Shown piece by piece: positions 8,909-18,244 of a DNA stretch of 64,000 nt (the first letter of the stretch is position 1; every line of letters starts with the position of its first letter). The notes below the pieces were generated by a model. It had not been told where the DNA came from and searched no databases. It saw nothing but the letters and a program-made list of their open reading frames with translations. Position numbers and translations under genes: made by a program. Where the stretch lies: assembly GCA_023715865.1 (NCBI GenBank), contig JAMBOW010000001.1, forward strand, positions 744,001-808,000. Direction: 5' to 3'. The DNA is from Neobacillus mesonae (GTDB lineage: Bacteria; Bacillota; Bacilli; Paenibacillales; Paenibacillaceae).

Positions 8909-10529
8909 AAATCATATGAATCACTCTGACCAAGTGAAGTATCCAGACTTCGAAAAAATGTATAACAGCATCCAAACGGGGGAACTGCGGGTGATCAGTG
9001 AGGTTAATAACAGATCCCAACGGCGTAAAACGAAGGCAGCAATTGTCCTTGGTGTATCCGTAGCAATCATGGCAACTCCTGTTTATGCAGCCTTTCAATA
9101 TGATTGGAGTGATGTCTTGTCCAATAAGTCGGGCATCGAGTCGGCTCTTCAAGCTGGGTATGGCCAACCCATTGAACAAAGCGTAACAGCTGACGGAGTT
9201 ACATTGACGGTACACACTGCATTTGTGGATGATAACCGAACGGTTCTTCTATATACGGTCAAGCCAGAAATGGAAACAGAAAAGCAAGAAATCAGATACG
9301 ATCAAATAGTCCTAAAGGACAGCAATGGAACACCAATTGAAGGGCGCTATTATCAAAAGTGGAATGCTGGGCAGGGCGTTTTTCAGGGATATTTTGAGAC
9401 AGACTGGGTCATGGAAGAGAACCAATCCGATCTTCAGTTCTCTATAACCGATGTTCTTTATTTAGAGGATCTTCAAGAGGAAATTAGCCTAAACCCTAAA
9501 GATGTAAGCACGCAGCAATTTAATATACAAAAGAATGGGATTGATACAGTAGAAGTACAATCATTCAAATACGATGAAGGTAAGATCATGATTAATTCAA
9601 ACGTAGCCTTTTCTGATTCAGGGATACAGGAACAATCTTGGGCCGGAATTACAGCGTACGATCAAGAACGGGAGATTATTAAAGAAACGGAAAGCTCGGT
9701 GTATGGCACAGAGGGAGTATCTGGAGACTATTCAAGCAGACAAATTTTTAATGAACAGCAGTTTAGAGAAGGAGAGAGCTTTACCTTTACTTATACACAT
9801 GAAAAAGCACGGACAGAAGGCACTTGGAACCTGGATTTATCCTTATCTCGCCAACAGATGGAGACGGGCACGTATAAGAAGGAAGTGGATATTCCACTAC
9901 ATTCTTTGCCAGAAGAGGCCAACATAAGTGGGATAGTTGTAACACCAACACAGATTCGGGTAACGATTGATCATGAAGAAGACTATTTTAGATTGCCGTA
10001 CCGGACTTATCAACTTGAAGTTGACGGCAAGGTAATGGATGGCTATGTCTCGGTGGATGGAACAATAGACCCGAATCAAACCGAATTACGATTTGAACAA
10101 TCGGATACTCTCCTCATGGATGTTAACTCTTTAGCGGACAAACCGATGATCTTAATTGCAAAGAATAGAGTAGATGAGCATGAAGGAAGTAAAGCATCCA
10201 TTCGTCTAACTGATATATCTACAGAGCCGAAAACCATTACAAGTGATTATGAAGGGTTCCCTATCAACTGGACCTATTATATCAAGGACGATAATCTATA
10301 CGTAGAGTCGGATAGCCCAGACAATGCATTTGGAGGGATTAACCAAACCTACTTCCTTGATGGAGAAAAAAGACATTACTTAGTGCCCCAATTCTTCTCT
10401 GACTCGGAGAACAAGCATATGGACGTTTATAAGGACTTTCAGGGTACAGATTTAGATCTTTACGTTTGGAACTATACCACAATAGTACAAGATGATGAAC
10501 TCCGATTATCACTCACTAGTAGTAAATGA
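8883..10529 (+). CDS. DUF4179-type membrane protein, putative anti-sigma partner
   Basis: A 548-residue single-pass protein. A cytoplasmic segment of about 50 residues precedes one membrane helix (about 53-71, KAAIVLGVSVAIMATPVYAAF) and a long extracytoplasmic beta-rich region with the DUF4179/DUF5643-like arrangement (QSVTADGVTLTVHTAFVDDNRTVLLYTV). Genes of this type usually directly follow an ECF-like sigma factor and are thought to restrain it. Strong GAGAGGAGA ribosome binding site; coupled to the sigma gene by overlap. Confidence 0.85.
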   Translation: MKSVEYKVKNHMNHSDQVKYPDFEKMYNSIQTGELRVISEVNNRSQRRKTKAAIVLGVSVAIMATPVYAAFQYDWSDVLSNKSGIESALQAGYGQPIEQSVTADGVTLTVHTAFVDDNRTVLLYTVKPEMETEKQEIRYDQIVLKDSNGTPIEGRYYQKWNAGQGVFQGYFETDWVMEENQSDLQFSITDVLYLEDLQEEISLNPKDVSTQQFNIQKNGIDTVEVQSFKYDEGKIMINSNVAFSDSGIQEQSWAGITAYDQEREIIKETESSVYGTEGVSGDYSSRQIFNEQQFREGESFTFTYTHEKARTEGTWNLDLSLSRQQMETGTYKKEVDIPLHSLPEEANISGIVVTPTQIRVTIDHEEDYFRLPYRTYQLEVDGKVMDGYVSVDGTIDPNQTELRFEQSDTLLMDVNSLADKPMILIAKNRVDEHEGSKASIRLTDISTEPKTITSDYEGFPINWTYYIKDDNLYVESDSPDNAFGGINQTYFLDGEKRHYLVPQFFSDSENKHMDVYKDFQGTDLDLYVWNYTTIVQDDELRLSLTSSK

Positions 10530-10540
10530 ATACTAAAATA

Positions 10541-10580
10541 AAAATGGAGCAGTCTACCGATGGGTAGCTGCTCCATTTTT
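10541..10580. terminator. Bidirectional terminator, GGAGCAG type
   Basis: AAAATGGAGCAG pairs with CTGCTCCATTTTT around a CTACC/GGGTAG inner stem. It serves both the rightward DUF4179 gene and the leftward BASS gene. The stem has the same GGAGCAG...CTGCTCC core as the terminators inside PR composites. Confidence 0.9.
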
Positions 10581-10602
10581 ATTTTAGCTAAGTACAAATG
10601 CT

Positions 10603-11577
10603 CTATGTTTGATTTACAGAGGATTCCCCCGCGATCTTTTTGTTCCTGGAACGGATTCCGAGCAGAAAGCCAACGATTGAAGCCAGGAGTTGCTGGAACA
10701 CCATGCCAAGGACAACCGGAACAGCTACCGGAGGAGGAAAGTAAGAAACAGCAAGAACTGCGCCAGCGCTAATATTACGCATGCCTCCATTAAAAATAAG
10801 AGCGACTTCGTCTGCTTCATTCCAACGTAGTATCCTTGCCGTAAGATAACAAAGCGCGTATCCAGTAGACGCCATAGTCACAATAACGACAGCAAGCCCA
10901 ACCAATTGCAGGTTGATGTCAGTGAGATATGGAGAAATGACAGACCCATTAATCATAATTACAACAGCCATAAAGAGCTTGGAAAATGGATTTAGTCTTG
11001 GACTCCACTTGGGAGCAACCTTGCCTTTGCTCCATTCATTAAGCACCATGCCCAGTAGTGAGGGCACCACGATCATCCAGAAAAGGCTGCTCATCATGGC
11101 CCAAGTGTCTAGCTCAACACTAGTTCCGATCAGCAATGATAGAACGCCTGGTACAACAAAGGGAGCTAACAGTGTATCGATCAAAATGATGGATAGCGTG
11201 AGCGCAGTGTTTCCTTTGTAAATACTGACCCATATAAAGCTGCTAATTCCTGTAGGAATAACTGCAGCGAGCACAAGTCCGGTAATTGTATATTCATCGG
11301 AGGAGTATAGTGCATGCCCAAAACCAAGGGCAACAAGCGGCATTGCAATGTGAAGAATAAAAATACAGATGAACAAGGGGAACGGATTTTTAAGTACATT
11401 TAAGAAATCTTTAAATCCAAGACTGATGCTTCCGGTGAATGTCATAAAAGCAAATAGCCATGGAGTCAAGAAAGTGTAAGAGGAAAGTGCACTTCCGCAA
11501 AGCACACCAATCAGGACACTAAGCGGAGTAATCAGCGGCATCATTCGGTTAAGTAAACGGTTTACAGTAAGTAGCAT
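10603..11577 (-). CDS. Bile acid:sodium symporter (BASS) family transporter
   Basis: A 324-residue protein with about ten hydrophobic segments and the BASS signatures FTGSISLGFKDF, VLAAVIPTGISSFIWVSIYKGNTALTLSIILIDTLLAPFVVP and FNGGMRNISAGAV. Bacterial members carry diverse organic anions with sodium; the B. subtilis relative YocS and the PanS pantothenate carriers are of this type. AAGGAAG precedes the ATG. Monocistronic. Confidence 0.88.
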   Translation of the reverse strand: MLLTVNRLLNRMMPLITPLSVLIGVLCGSALSSYTFLTPWLFAFMTFTGSISLGFKDFLNVLKNPFPLFICIFILHIAMPLVALGFGHALYSSDEYTITGLVLAAVIPTGISSFIWVSIYKGNTALTLSIILIDTLLAPFVVPGVLSLLIGTSVELDTWAMMSSLFWMIVVPSLLGMVLNEWSKGKVAPKWSPRLNPFSKLFMAVVIMINGSVISPYLTDINLQLVGLAVVIVTMASTGYALCYLTARILRWNEADEVALIFNGGMRNISAGAVLAVSYFPPPVAVPVVLGMVFQQLLASIVGFLLGIRSRNKKIAGESSVNQT

Positions 11578-11752
11578 GTCATAACTTCCTTCTTTGATAA
11601 GTTCTTTACATTATACACTTTTTAATGGACTAGACATTTTCAAATCTAGAGAAGTTACAGAAAAAGGAGTTAGTTACGTTTTACGGCAGAGGTCTGGAAG
11701 GTATCGATTTATTAATCAACTAACGTAGAAATGATAGCTTAAGAAAATCAAG

Positions 11753-11811
11753 GAGGCAGCCGATCAACGTGATCGGCTGCCTCTGTTCAACTAATGGGCA
11801 GAATAACGGAC
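11753..11811. repeat. Hairpin plus PR palindrome copy
   Basis: A perfect 14-base stem GAGGCAGCCGATCA/TGATCGGCTGCCTC (11753-11783) is followed by TTCAACTAATGGGCAGAATA (PR, 11786-11811). A further half copy (TTAATCAACTAACG) lies near 11712-11726. The hairpin can end the leftward DUF1349 transcript. Confidence 0.75.
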
Positions 11812-11885
11812 AAAGTCATTTAATTAGCATATATTTATTACATTGGTAAAAATCCAATTGCCGATAAAATGATTATCTTAGGTTT

Positions 11886-12491
11886 TTATGTCGTTGGGTC
11901 AATATGAAGATCTTCATCAGATTTTTTAAATTCCCAGCAAGTGAATACAACTTCAAATCCTTCTCGAGTTGGAGAACAAGCATAAGGGCCGGCCTGATTT
12001 CCGGATGGATAAGGAAAACGAGCTACACGGATTGTTCGCCATGGATGAATTTTCGTTCGTGCACGAATGATAACAGCATTGTTCAAAATGGATGCTCGGA
12101 GCGTGACTTCCTCTCCAACCCAATCAGTAACAGCCGAACATGACCAGTCAGAAAAACCATCTGTTACGACAGCTGAGAGCTGGGGGATACCATCGTTGAT
12201 TTCAATTCCTGTTTTAATCCATTGTTCGGGACCGTGATATAATAAGATACCCGCCTGATCATAAAGTTCCGTAAACGACGAAAGTACGAAGGATACTTCT
12301 ACTGCTGTTTCTTTATCCCAATTCGCTAATAATGCAGCTCCATCCTCAAATTCAAATCCATAGTATGTCTTTTTCCAAAAGTCAGTTCCTTTTTTTGGAG
12401 ATACTCTTAAGCATTCCCCTTCTTCTTGAGCAAATAAGGGCTGATTGAGCCACTTTCCCGCTCCCCAGTCCATTCTCTTATTTGTCATCAT
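11886..12491 (-). CDS. DUF1349 domain protein (concanavalin-like beta-jellyroll)
   Basis: A 201-residue cytoplasmic protein matching the DUF1349 pattern: an N-terminal FWKKTYYGFEFEDGAALLA, YDQAGILLYHGPEQWIKTGIE in the middle and RVARFPYPSGNQAGPYACSPTREGFEVVFTCWEF at the end. The fold resembles LamG/concanavalin domains that bind sugars, but no catalytic role is known. GGAGGAAAA precedes the ATG. Monocistronic. Confidence 0.85.
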   Translation of the reverse strand: MMTNKRMDWGAGKWLNQPLFAQEEGECLRVSPKKGTDFWKKTYYGFEFEDGAALLANWDKETAVEVSFVLSSFTELYDQAGILLYHGPEQWIKTGIEINDGIPQLSAVVTDGFSDWSCSAVTDWVGEEVTLRASILNNAVIIRARTKIHPWRTIRVARFPYPSGNQAGPYACSPTREGFEVVFTCWEFKKSDEDLHIDPTT

Positions 12492-13043
12492 TTTTCCTCC
12501 TCATAGAAAATATCCTACTTATTTAATGAGTGCTAGCTCTCCATTTCACCGCATTAAATTACAGCTAATAATGTGATTATATTGATATATTTTTATGTTA
12601 TCTCTCTATATTTTGACTTGAAATATCATAATTATGATATTCTTACACCTTAAGCATCGTTGTATCCGATCAATCTAATATCTAAAAGGGCCCTTAAATC
12701 GGTGAATTAACTATTCCTTTTACGAATATATCATCTTGCATATTCAACAACTTCTAATATTTTTCCGGATAATATTAAAATATGGTCTTCATACGAAAAG
12801 AATCTACTTGTTATGAAGTATTCAAAACCATAAGAAGTTAGCCGGACTTGCTTACGAAGCAATAAACTGTTCAGTCGAATTTTCAGTACTGGACGGAATA
12901 TTGATATGGGTAAGAAATTAATTTCCCTCCCCAATTTATTTAGTAGTCCAATTTAAATACCTGACAACAAAAAAGGACTCTGCACAATAGGATGCAGATT
13001 CCTCTTTTGTTGTTTATATTTTATTGTAATTTAAAGGTCAATT
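12492..13043. other. Intergenic stretch with hairpin and a doubtful small frame
   Basis: A leftward TTG frame at 12731-12934 (67 codons, GFEYFITSRFFSYEDHILILSG) has coding-like composition but no recognisable family. An imperfect hairpin at about 12966-13013 pairs AACAAAAAAGGA..CTGCA with TGCAG..TCCTCTTTTGTT and could terminate on either strand. Confidence 0.35.
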
Positions 13044-13217
13044 TCAAAAATCTGTATCCACTTCTTGTTGTGCTTCTTCTTCTTTTGCTTTAACTGCTGT
13101 AAAAACAGCTATGACATCAGCTATTGTTTTTAATACTGTAGCAACAATGGCTAAATCGGTCGCAGAGAGCTCGCCATTTTGTGGCGGTTGCTGTACATTT
13201 ACAGCTTCTCTTTTGGG
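13044..13217 (-). pseudogene. Small protein frame lacking a start codon
   Basis: A leftward frame of 57 sense codons encodes a well-formed small protein: NGELSATDLAIVATVLKTI, then a helix with VIAVFTAVKAKEEEAQQEVD. It is open only back to an in-frame TAG at 13218-13220 and has no ATG, GTG or TTG in frame. It is therefore probably the 3' part of a broken small gene or a frameshifted one. Confidence 0.5.
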
Positions 13218-13374
13218 CTAGGGAAAAAGAATAGACAGGTTCTAACTATTTTGGACCTGTAAATTTTTATTGATAGAGTCATATTATTTAAACTTGAGGT
13301 AAAAACGTTTCTCTAGACCCACACGAAATTGGGATGATAGCATATGTAAGGAATTAAAATAAAGGAGATTAACG

Positions 13375-14252
13375 ATGGAATTACAGAGATATGAAAACTT
13401 AAAGTTAGGAGAAAGAGGGGCTATCGTTAGTATCGTAGCGTATATTATCCTATCTACTCTAAAGTTAATCATTGGATATGCTTCTAACTCGGAAGCATTA
13501 AAGGCAGATGGATTAAACAACGCGACTGATATTGTTGCCTCTATTGCAGTTTTAATTGGATTGAGGATATCTCAAAGACCTGAAGATGGAAACCATCAAT
13601 ATGGTCATTGGAAATCTGAAACGATTGCTTCTATGGTGGCTTCTTTTATTATGATGGCTGTTGGATTGCAGGTATTATTTACAGCGTTTTTCAAGGTAAG
13701 GAGCATTCCCCAGATCTGACAGCAGCCTGGACCGGTATTTTCTGTGCTATAGTCATGTTCTTTGTATATCGTTATAACAGAAATTTGGCTCAAAAAATAA
13801 AGAGTCAGGCTGTTATTGCGGCAGCAAAAGACAATCTGTCCGATGCTTTGGTGAGTGTAGGTACAGTTATTGGTATTGTTGGGTCTCAATTGAACTTGCC
13901 CTGGCTAGATCCCCTTACAGCTGTAATCGTTGGATTAATAATCTGTAAAACAGCTTGGGATATTTTTAGAGAAGCCACGCATCATCTGTCAGATGCCTTT
14001 GATGAAGACTTATTAAGCGGCTATAAAGATGTTGCCCTGAAAGTGGATGGAGTAGAAGAAGTAAAAAATATTAAAGCAAGGAATTATGGGAGCAATGCGG
14101 TAATAGATATAACTTTATTAGTGGGAGCCGAACTAAAGTTTGAGCAAGCTCATGATGTTGCTACCCAAGTAGAACTGGAGTTAAAAAAGATACCCGATGT
14201 CTATGAAGTTCATGTTCACTATGAGCCTAATCGTTTATCCTATAACTCATAA
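13375..14252 (+). pseudogene. Cation diffusion facilitator, split by a one-base frameshift
   Basis: Two frames together make a CDF transporter of about 292 residues. The first (13375-13719) has the N-terminal helices with NSEALKADGLNNATDIVAS, containing the D-x3-D metal site. The second resumes EHSPDLTAAWTGIFCAIVMFF and carries AAAKDNLSDALVSVG (second metal site) and the C-terminal cytoplasmic domain ending HVHYEP. The reading changes near 13696-13702, where AAGGTAAGGAGC lacks one base relative to the expected K-G-K-E coding. Either a recent mutation or a sequencing error; otherwise intact, with GGAG before the ATG. Confidence 0.85.
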
Positions 14253-14286
14253 AATACTTAGCTAACGAGTTAATAAACAACGTTGT

Positions 14287-14321
14287 TTTAATCCCCACCT
14301 TAGTTAAAGATGGGGATTAAA
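14287..14321 (+). terminator. Hairpin after the CDF gene
   Basis: TTTAATCCCCA pairs with TGGGGATTAAA. A degenerate PR half (GCTAACGAGTTAATAAAC) lies just before it at 14261-14278. Confidence 0.6.
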
Positions 14322-14354
14322 TTAATTACTACACTGTTATATATTTTATGATTT

Positions 14355-14513
14355 TCAGTAATTTTTGAAGGCTTTTGAAATAATAACGAGCAAAATAAAC
14401 AGTACTAGAACGGCAGCGATACTGTTACCGTCTTTGTGAGAACCACTGTTGTAAGAACCGCCATTGTAAGAACCACCGTTGTAAGAACCACCTACATATT
14501 CATACCCACTCAT
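14355..14513 (-). CDS. YjcZ-like small spore-associated protein
   Basis: A 52-residue protein starting at ATG 14513 with GGGAGGTG upstream. The N-terminus holds a glycine/serine/tyrosine/asparagine-rich repeat (three near-copies of GGSYN). The C-terminal half is a single hydrophobic helix, SIAAVLVLFILLVIISKAF, followed by a basic end. This is the layout of YjcZ/SscA-type peptides of Bacillaceae, several of which are made in the forespore or needed for spore assembly. The gene-specific role is unknown. Confidence 0.8.
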   Translation of the reverse strand: MSGYEYVGGSYNGGSYNGGSYNSGSHKDGNSIAAVLVLFILLVIISKAFKNY

Positions 14514-14713
14514 TTACTTCACCTCCCTGTAAGTCATGCTAGTATACTATGCAGCTAAATTCATATTGCTTGGATATTAATCCTTGAGAGATATTCATCT
14601 AGAATAGAGCAGAATTAAGAAGAGGAATTATAACAAAACTGTGGAATGAGTACACTAAGACAAGCATATAATATATTGTTTTCGGTACCCCTTCGCATAA
14701 TGGATTTATCACC

Positions 14714-14739
14714 AAAAACCCCGGTTTTCCGGGGTTTTT
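14714..14739. terminator. Bidirectional terminator
   Basis: AAAAACCCCGG-TTTT-CCGGGGTTTTT, a perfect 11-base stem with A and T flanks. Confidence 0.8.
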
Positions 14740-14782
14740 GTGTGTCAATAGAAAGTGAAGCACAACTAAAATCTTATAAGTC

Positions 14783-15034
14783 TTATCCGAGATATGTTGG
14801 TGACCAGGATCTAGGTTGAATAGTTTGGATTCGGTTCATGTTGAGAGCTTGATCGAGTTTCCTTCCAATTGTCAGTTTGGAATATAACTTCTTTTCCATG
14901 TAATCACATTGGCGATAATTTCTATAACATCCAAGTGGTTGACCTACATCTCGAAAGGTGACTGGATAAGCAATATGAAATTCCTGAAATTTCTTGGAAA
15001 CATGAAAAAAATGGACAGCAACTTTTATGGGTAA
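14783..15034 (-). pseudogene. C-terminal fragment of an unidentified protein
   Basis: A leftward frame open for 83 codons between stops at 15035-15037 and 14783-14785 reads smoothly as protein (VAVHFFHVSKKFQEFHIAYP, then DYMEKKLYSKLTIGRKLDQ and IQPRSWSPTYLG). It has no start codon before an internal Met and no ribosome binding site. It looks like the end of a decayed gene; I do not recognise the family. Confidence 0.45.
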
Positions 15035-15084
15035 TTAGCGTCATTATCATTAGACACCAGTAGAAGAGGGGAGATAGGAACGTA

Positions 15085-16509
15085 ATGAATAAGGTTTTAT
15101 CAGGACTAGTATTAGTTTTAGTGATTTTGGTCAGCTTACCAGGAGAGGCATATATGGAGCAGGCTTCCCTGGAAGTAAATTTTCAGGACGAGCAGTTGGA
15201 GCAAGCAATAAAGCAGATTTTAAAAAAGGATGAAAATGCGGCCGTTATGCAGAAAGATATGAAATCATTAACCTTGGTTGATCTTTCAAATCGAGAAATT
15301 AAAAGCATTCAAGGCCTGCAATATGCTTCAAATTTGACACATCTTGACTTGTCCAATAATGAAATTGACGATATTATGCCGCTCAAGCCATTGACAAAGA
15401 TTCGCGAACTTGATATTTCGGGTAATCAGATCGCTTCAATTCAGGATTTGTCCGCCATGACGGATATGGGAATGTTGATAGTAAACCGGAACCAAATTTC
15501 GTCGATTGATGTGATCAAGCAGCTTGGGCGTCTGCATACATTCGAAGCGAACGATAATCAAATCTCGAACATTACGGCATTATCGTCGGCCACAGAATTA
15601 ACATGGTTACAAATGAACGGGAACCAGATAGCGAAAATCCAGCCCTTGAGCAGATTAACCAAGCTAAAGAATTTGGAACTAGCGAGCAATCGAATCTCGG
15701 ACCTGAGTCCACTTAAGCCGCTATCCAAAAGTTTAATATACCTTAACATCGGAAACAATCGAATTTCGGATCTCCGTGCGCTTGAAGGGATGACGCTAAT
15801 GAGAGGTCTTTCCGCGGAAAACAATCAGATCAAGAAACTAGATCCACTGAAAAAAATGTCTGACCTGTCTTCCTTGAATCTAAACTCTAATTTGGTTTAC
15901 AATCTTGAGCCTTTGGAATCCCTAAGCGAACTTCATTATTTATATCTAGCGGATAACCGTGTTTGGAATTTGGATCCCGTTCGAAATCATACGTTCGATC
16001 CTCCTCATTTTGACACGGGAGCAATAAGATACTCGTTGCAATTAAGCGGTAACTATTTGGATTTAAGAAATACGACCAAAACGTATCAACTCCTCAATAA
16101 GCTCGGTGGAGAAGGCTCCCTCTATTCCCAACTGAAAGCCCAGCGATTAGTAATAGGGAGTAGAACTGCTTACGTAGGAGAGAGTTCCTTTAAATTAAGC
16201 GAAGCTCCGTTTATTGCATCGAGTAGAACGTATGTCCCAATTCGATTCGTCTCAGAGCGATTGGGTTCGAAGGTAGGGTGGAACCAAAGCGAAAAAGAGG
16301 TAACGATTAGCAAAGACAACACGGTAATCCGTTGGAAAGTGAATGAAAAGAAAGCAAACGTGAATGGAAGAACAGTTTCATTTGATACGCCGTTACTGTT
16401 GAAGAGAAATAGCTCGTTCATACCAGTACGCTTAGTGTCGGAGTTGTTAGGATCCCCAGTAGAATACATGGAAAATCCTAAAACTGTAATCATATTTGAA
16501 CAAAAGTAG
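15085..16509 (+). CDS. Secreted leucine-rich-repeat protein with copper-amine-oxidase-like stalk domain
   Basis: A 474-residue exported protein. The signal peptide occupies residues 1 to about 23 (LVLVLVILVSLPGEAY). Residues about 60-320 carry roughly ten internalin-type repeats of about 22 residues (LTHLDLSNNEIDDIMPLKPL-like). The C-terminal segment (about 355-474) has two copies of the copper-amine-oxidase N-terminal-like module seen on many Paenibacillus surface proteins (VPIRFVSERLGSKVGWNQ and IPVRLVSELLGSPVEY). The LRR part probably binds protein or glycan ligands; the stalk has no oxidase active site. AGAGGGGA precedes the ATG. Monocistronic. Confidence 0.88.
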   Translation: MNKVLSGLVLVLVILVSLPGEAYMEQASLEVNFQDEQLEQAIKQILKKDENAAVMQKDMKSLTLVDLSNREIKSIQGLQYASNLTHLDLSNNEIDDIMPLKPLTKIRELDISGNQIASIQDLSAMTDMGMLIVNRNQISSIDVIKQLGRLHTFEANDNQISNITALSSATELTWLQMNGNQIAKIQPLSRLTKLKNLELASNRISDLSPLKPLSKSLIYLNIGNNRISDLRALEGMTLMRGLSAENNQIKKLDPLKKMSDLSSLNLNSNLVYNLEPLESLSELHYLYLADNRVWNLDPVRNHTFDPPHFDTGAIRYSLQLSGNYLDLRNTTKTYQLLNKLGGEGSLYSQLKAQRLVIGSRTAYVGESSFKLSEAPFIASSRTYVPIRFVSERLGSKVGWNQSEKEVTISKDNTVIRWKVNEKKANVNGRTVSFDTPLLLKRNSSFIPVRLVSELLGSPVEYMENPKTVIIFEQK

Positions 16510-16560
16510 CTACATTAATTACTACCCGATCCCTCCGGCATAAATTACTGGAGGTTTTAA

Positions 16561-16618
16561 AAACAGCAGATCCACGTGGATCTGCTGTTTTTGTTCAACT
16601 AACGGGCAGGATAATTGA
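16561..16618 (+). repeat. Terminator plus near-complete PR palindrome
   Basis: Hairpin AACAGCAGATCC-AC-GTGGATCTGCTGTT (16561-16586) with a T tract, then the PR copy TTCAACTAAC-GGGCAG-GATAATTGAA (16593-16618). Apart from two bases in the right arm, it shows the ten-base arms of the family. Confidence 0.85.
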
Positions 16619-16841
16619 ATTATACTTTTCCGTTGGATTCAACGTTGAACCACGCTTTGCTGCTAATCCTAAGCTTGCATCTTTATATGTTCAAGTCTAC
16701 TTTAGTGTATTATTGGTTTTTCAGTAGCCCAATGAAACCCTTGGCATTGTTGTTTCTTTCCTTAGACTTACAAGAGGCCACTGCCATCTTACTCAGATGC
16801 CTCTTATAACTAGAATAAAGTCGGTTTGCCGCCAAGAGCAA

Positions 16842-17639
16842 TCAAATGTTCTGACCACCAGAGATTTCGATTCTCTGTGCATTAACCCAGCGATTGTCGG
16901 GATCGAGTAGACTGGCGACGGCGGGACCAATGTCGTCAGGCACGCCGACACGACCAAGGGTAACCATCGCTGCAAATGCATCATTGTAAGCTGGCGTGTC
17001 ACGCACAGCGCCGCCTAAAAAATCGGTTTCAATTGCACCAGGTGCAATGGTATTAACGGTGATACCGCGGTGGCCCAGCTCTTTTGCCATATAGATGGTT
17101 AGAATTTCTACTGCACCCTTAGCTGCAGAGTAAGCTGAGAAGCCAGGATAAGAGACGCGAGTCAGACCTGTTGAGAAGTTAACAATACGACCACCATCTG
17201 TAAGAAGCGGCAGTAGGGCTTGAGTCAAGAAAAACACGCCCTTAACATGCACATTGAACAGGCTATCGAATTGAGCCTCTGTTGTTTCGGTAAAGCTGAT
17301 CATTTCTCCGTGACCGGCATTATTCACCAAATGATTGAAAGTGGAGCTACCCCAATTAGTTTTTAAAATAGAACCAACCGTCTCAGCAAAGTTAGCGAAG
17401 CTGGATGTGTTTTCTATATCGAGTTGTAGAGCGACCGCTTTACGCCCCAAAGCTTCGATCTCAGCAACGACTGATTTAGCTTCTTCTGCTTGGCTACGAT
17501 AGGTCAAAATCACATCACCACCATGACGTGCAATACTAATGGCAGTATTACGACCAAGCCCCCGGCTGCCGCCAGTGACGATTGAAATAGTGGTCTGTGT
17601 AGATCCATTTACTAAAAGTTTCTTTTCCAACGTATACAT
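16842..17639 (-). CDS. Short-chain dehydrogenase/reductase
   Basis: A 265-residue classical SDR. The cofactor motif TGGSRGLG is at residues 22-29, NNAG follows, and the catalytic Ser/YSAAK pair appears as FSTGLTRVSYPGFSAYSAAKGA; the C-terminus ends RIEISGGQNI. ATG at 17639 has GAGAGG immediately before it; a TTG three codons later (17630) has better spacing and may be the true start. It is divergent from a MerR regulator, which very probably controls it through the 19-base-spacer promoter at 17673-17703. Substrate unknown. Confidence 0.88.
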   Translation of the reverse strand: MYTLEKKLLVNGSTQTTISIVTGGSRGLGRNTAISIARHGGDVILTYRSQAEEAKSVVAEIEALGRKAVALQLDIENTSSFANFAETVGSILKTNWGSSTFNHLVNNAGHGEMISFTETTEAQFDSLFNVHVKGVFFLTQALLPLLTDGGRIVNFSTGLTRVSYPGFSAYSAAKGAVEILTIYMAKELGHRGITVNTIAPGAIETDFLGGAVRDTPAYNDAFAAMVTLGRVGVPDDIGPAVASLLDPDNRWVNAQRIEISGGQNI

Positions 17640-17672
17640 TCCTCTCAAAAATCGTTTTTTAATTACCTTGCT

Positions 17673-17703
17673 ATCATAATTTATGAAGTTCACTTCAAGT
17701 CAA
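17673..17703 (-). promoter_or_regulatory. MerR-type promoter with 19-base spacer and operator dyad
   Basis: On the minus strand TTGACT (17698-17703) and TATGAT (17673-17678) are separated by 19 bases, longer than normal, as at promoters that MerR-family activators untwist. The spacer holds the perfect dyad GAAGT-GA-ACTTC. Confidence 0.75.
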
Positions 17704-17822
17704 AGGTTTTTTTCGGAAAATAAAAACAGTATAATAGTACAGAAAAAAACTGATTTAATAATATTTTTTTTCTTTTGTAGCAAGAAATCAGAGGATCCAA
17801 TTAGCAAAGTTGAAGAAATCAT

Positions 17823-17838
17823 TTAAAGTACACTTTAA
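17823..17838 (+). promoter_or_regulatory. Second AAGT-NN-ACTT dyad before the merR gene
   Basis: TTAAAGT-AC-ACTTTAA, seven-base arms around two bases, shares the AAGT-NN-ACTT core with the SDR promoter dyad. It lies 22 bases before the regulator start and is a candidate autoregulatory site. A TATAAT at 17730-17735 may be the regulator's promoter. Confidence 0.55.
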
Positions 17839-17860
17839 GAGGAGGCTTAGAAGGTTTGTT

Positions 17861-18244
17861 ATGTTGACTATAAAAGAAGTTACTGAAATAACGGAAATAG
17901 CTGCACATACCCTTCGATATTATGAAAAAGAGGGACTGCTCCCACATGTTAAAAGAAACGAAAATGGAAAGCGTATGTACGACGAAGAAGATTTAAGCTG
18001 GATTCACTTTGTTACAGCACTTCGGGCAACAGGAATGCCTATTGCTCAAATTCAGAAATACGTTTACTTATACAAAGAAGGGGACTCAACAATTTCAGAA
18101 CGAAAATTGATGATGCTCAATCATAAAAAAGAAATAGAGCGAAGCATAGGAGATCTCTATTTTAACTTGGATAAAATAAATTATAAGCTTGCTCTATACG
18201 ATGTTTTAGAGTCTCAGATTGAACGAACTAGTATTAAAATTTAG
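17861..18244 (+). CDS. MerR-family transcriptional regulator
   Basis: A 127-residue MerR protein: the helix-turn-helix and wing are IKEVTEITEIAAHTLRYYEKEGLLPHVKRNENGKRMYDEEDLSWI split over residues 4-48, followed by a dimerisation coiled coil. It lacks conserved metal-binding cysteines, so it belongs with the aldehyde/thiol-stress group (AdhR/NmlR-like) that often governs a neighbouring dehydrogenase. ATG at 17861 is preferred; an upstream in-frame ATG at 17810 would place the operator dyad inside the coding region. Confidence 0.85.
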   Translation: MLTIKEVTEITEIAAHTLRYYEKEGLLPHVKRNENGKRMYDEEDLSWIHFVTALRATGMPIAQIQKYVYLYKEGDSTISERKLMMLNHKKEIERSIGDLYFNLDKINYKLALYDVLESQIERTSIKI

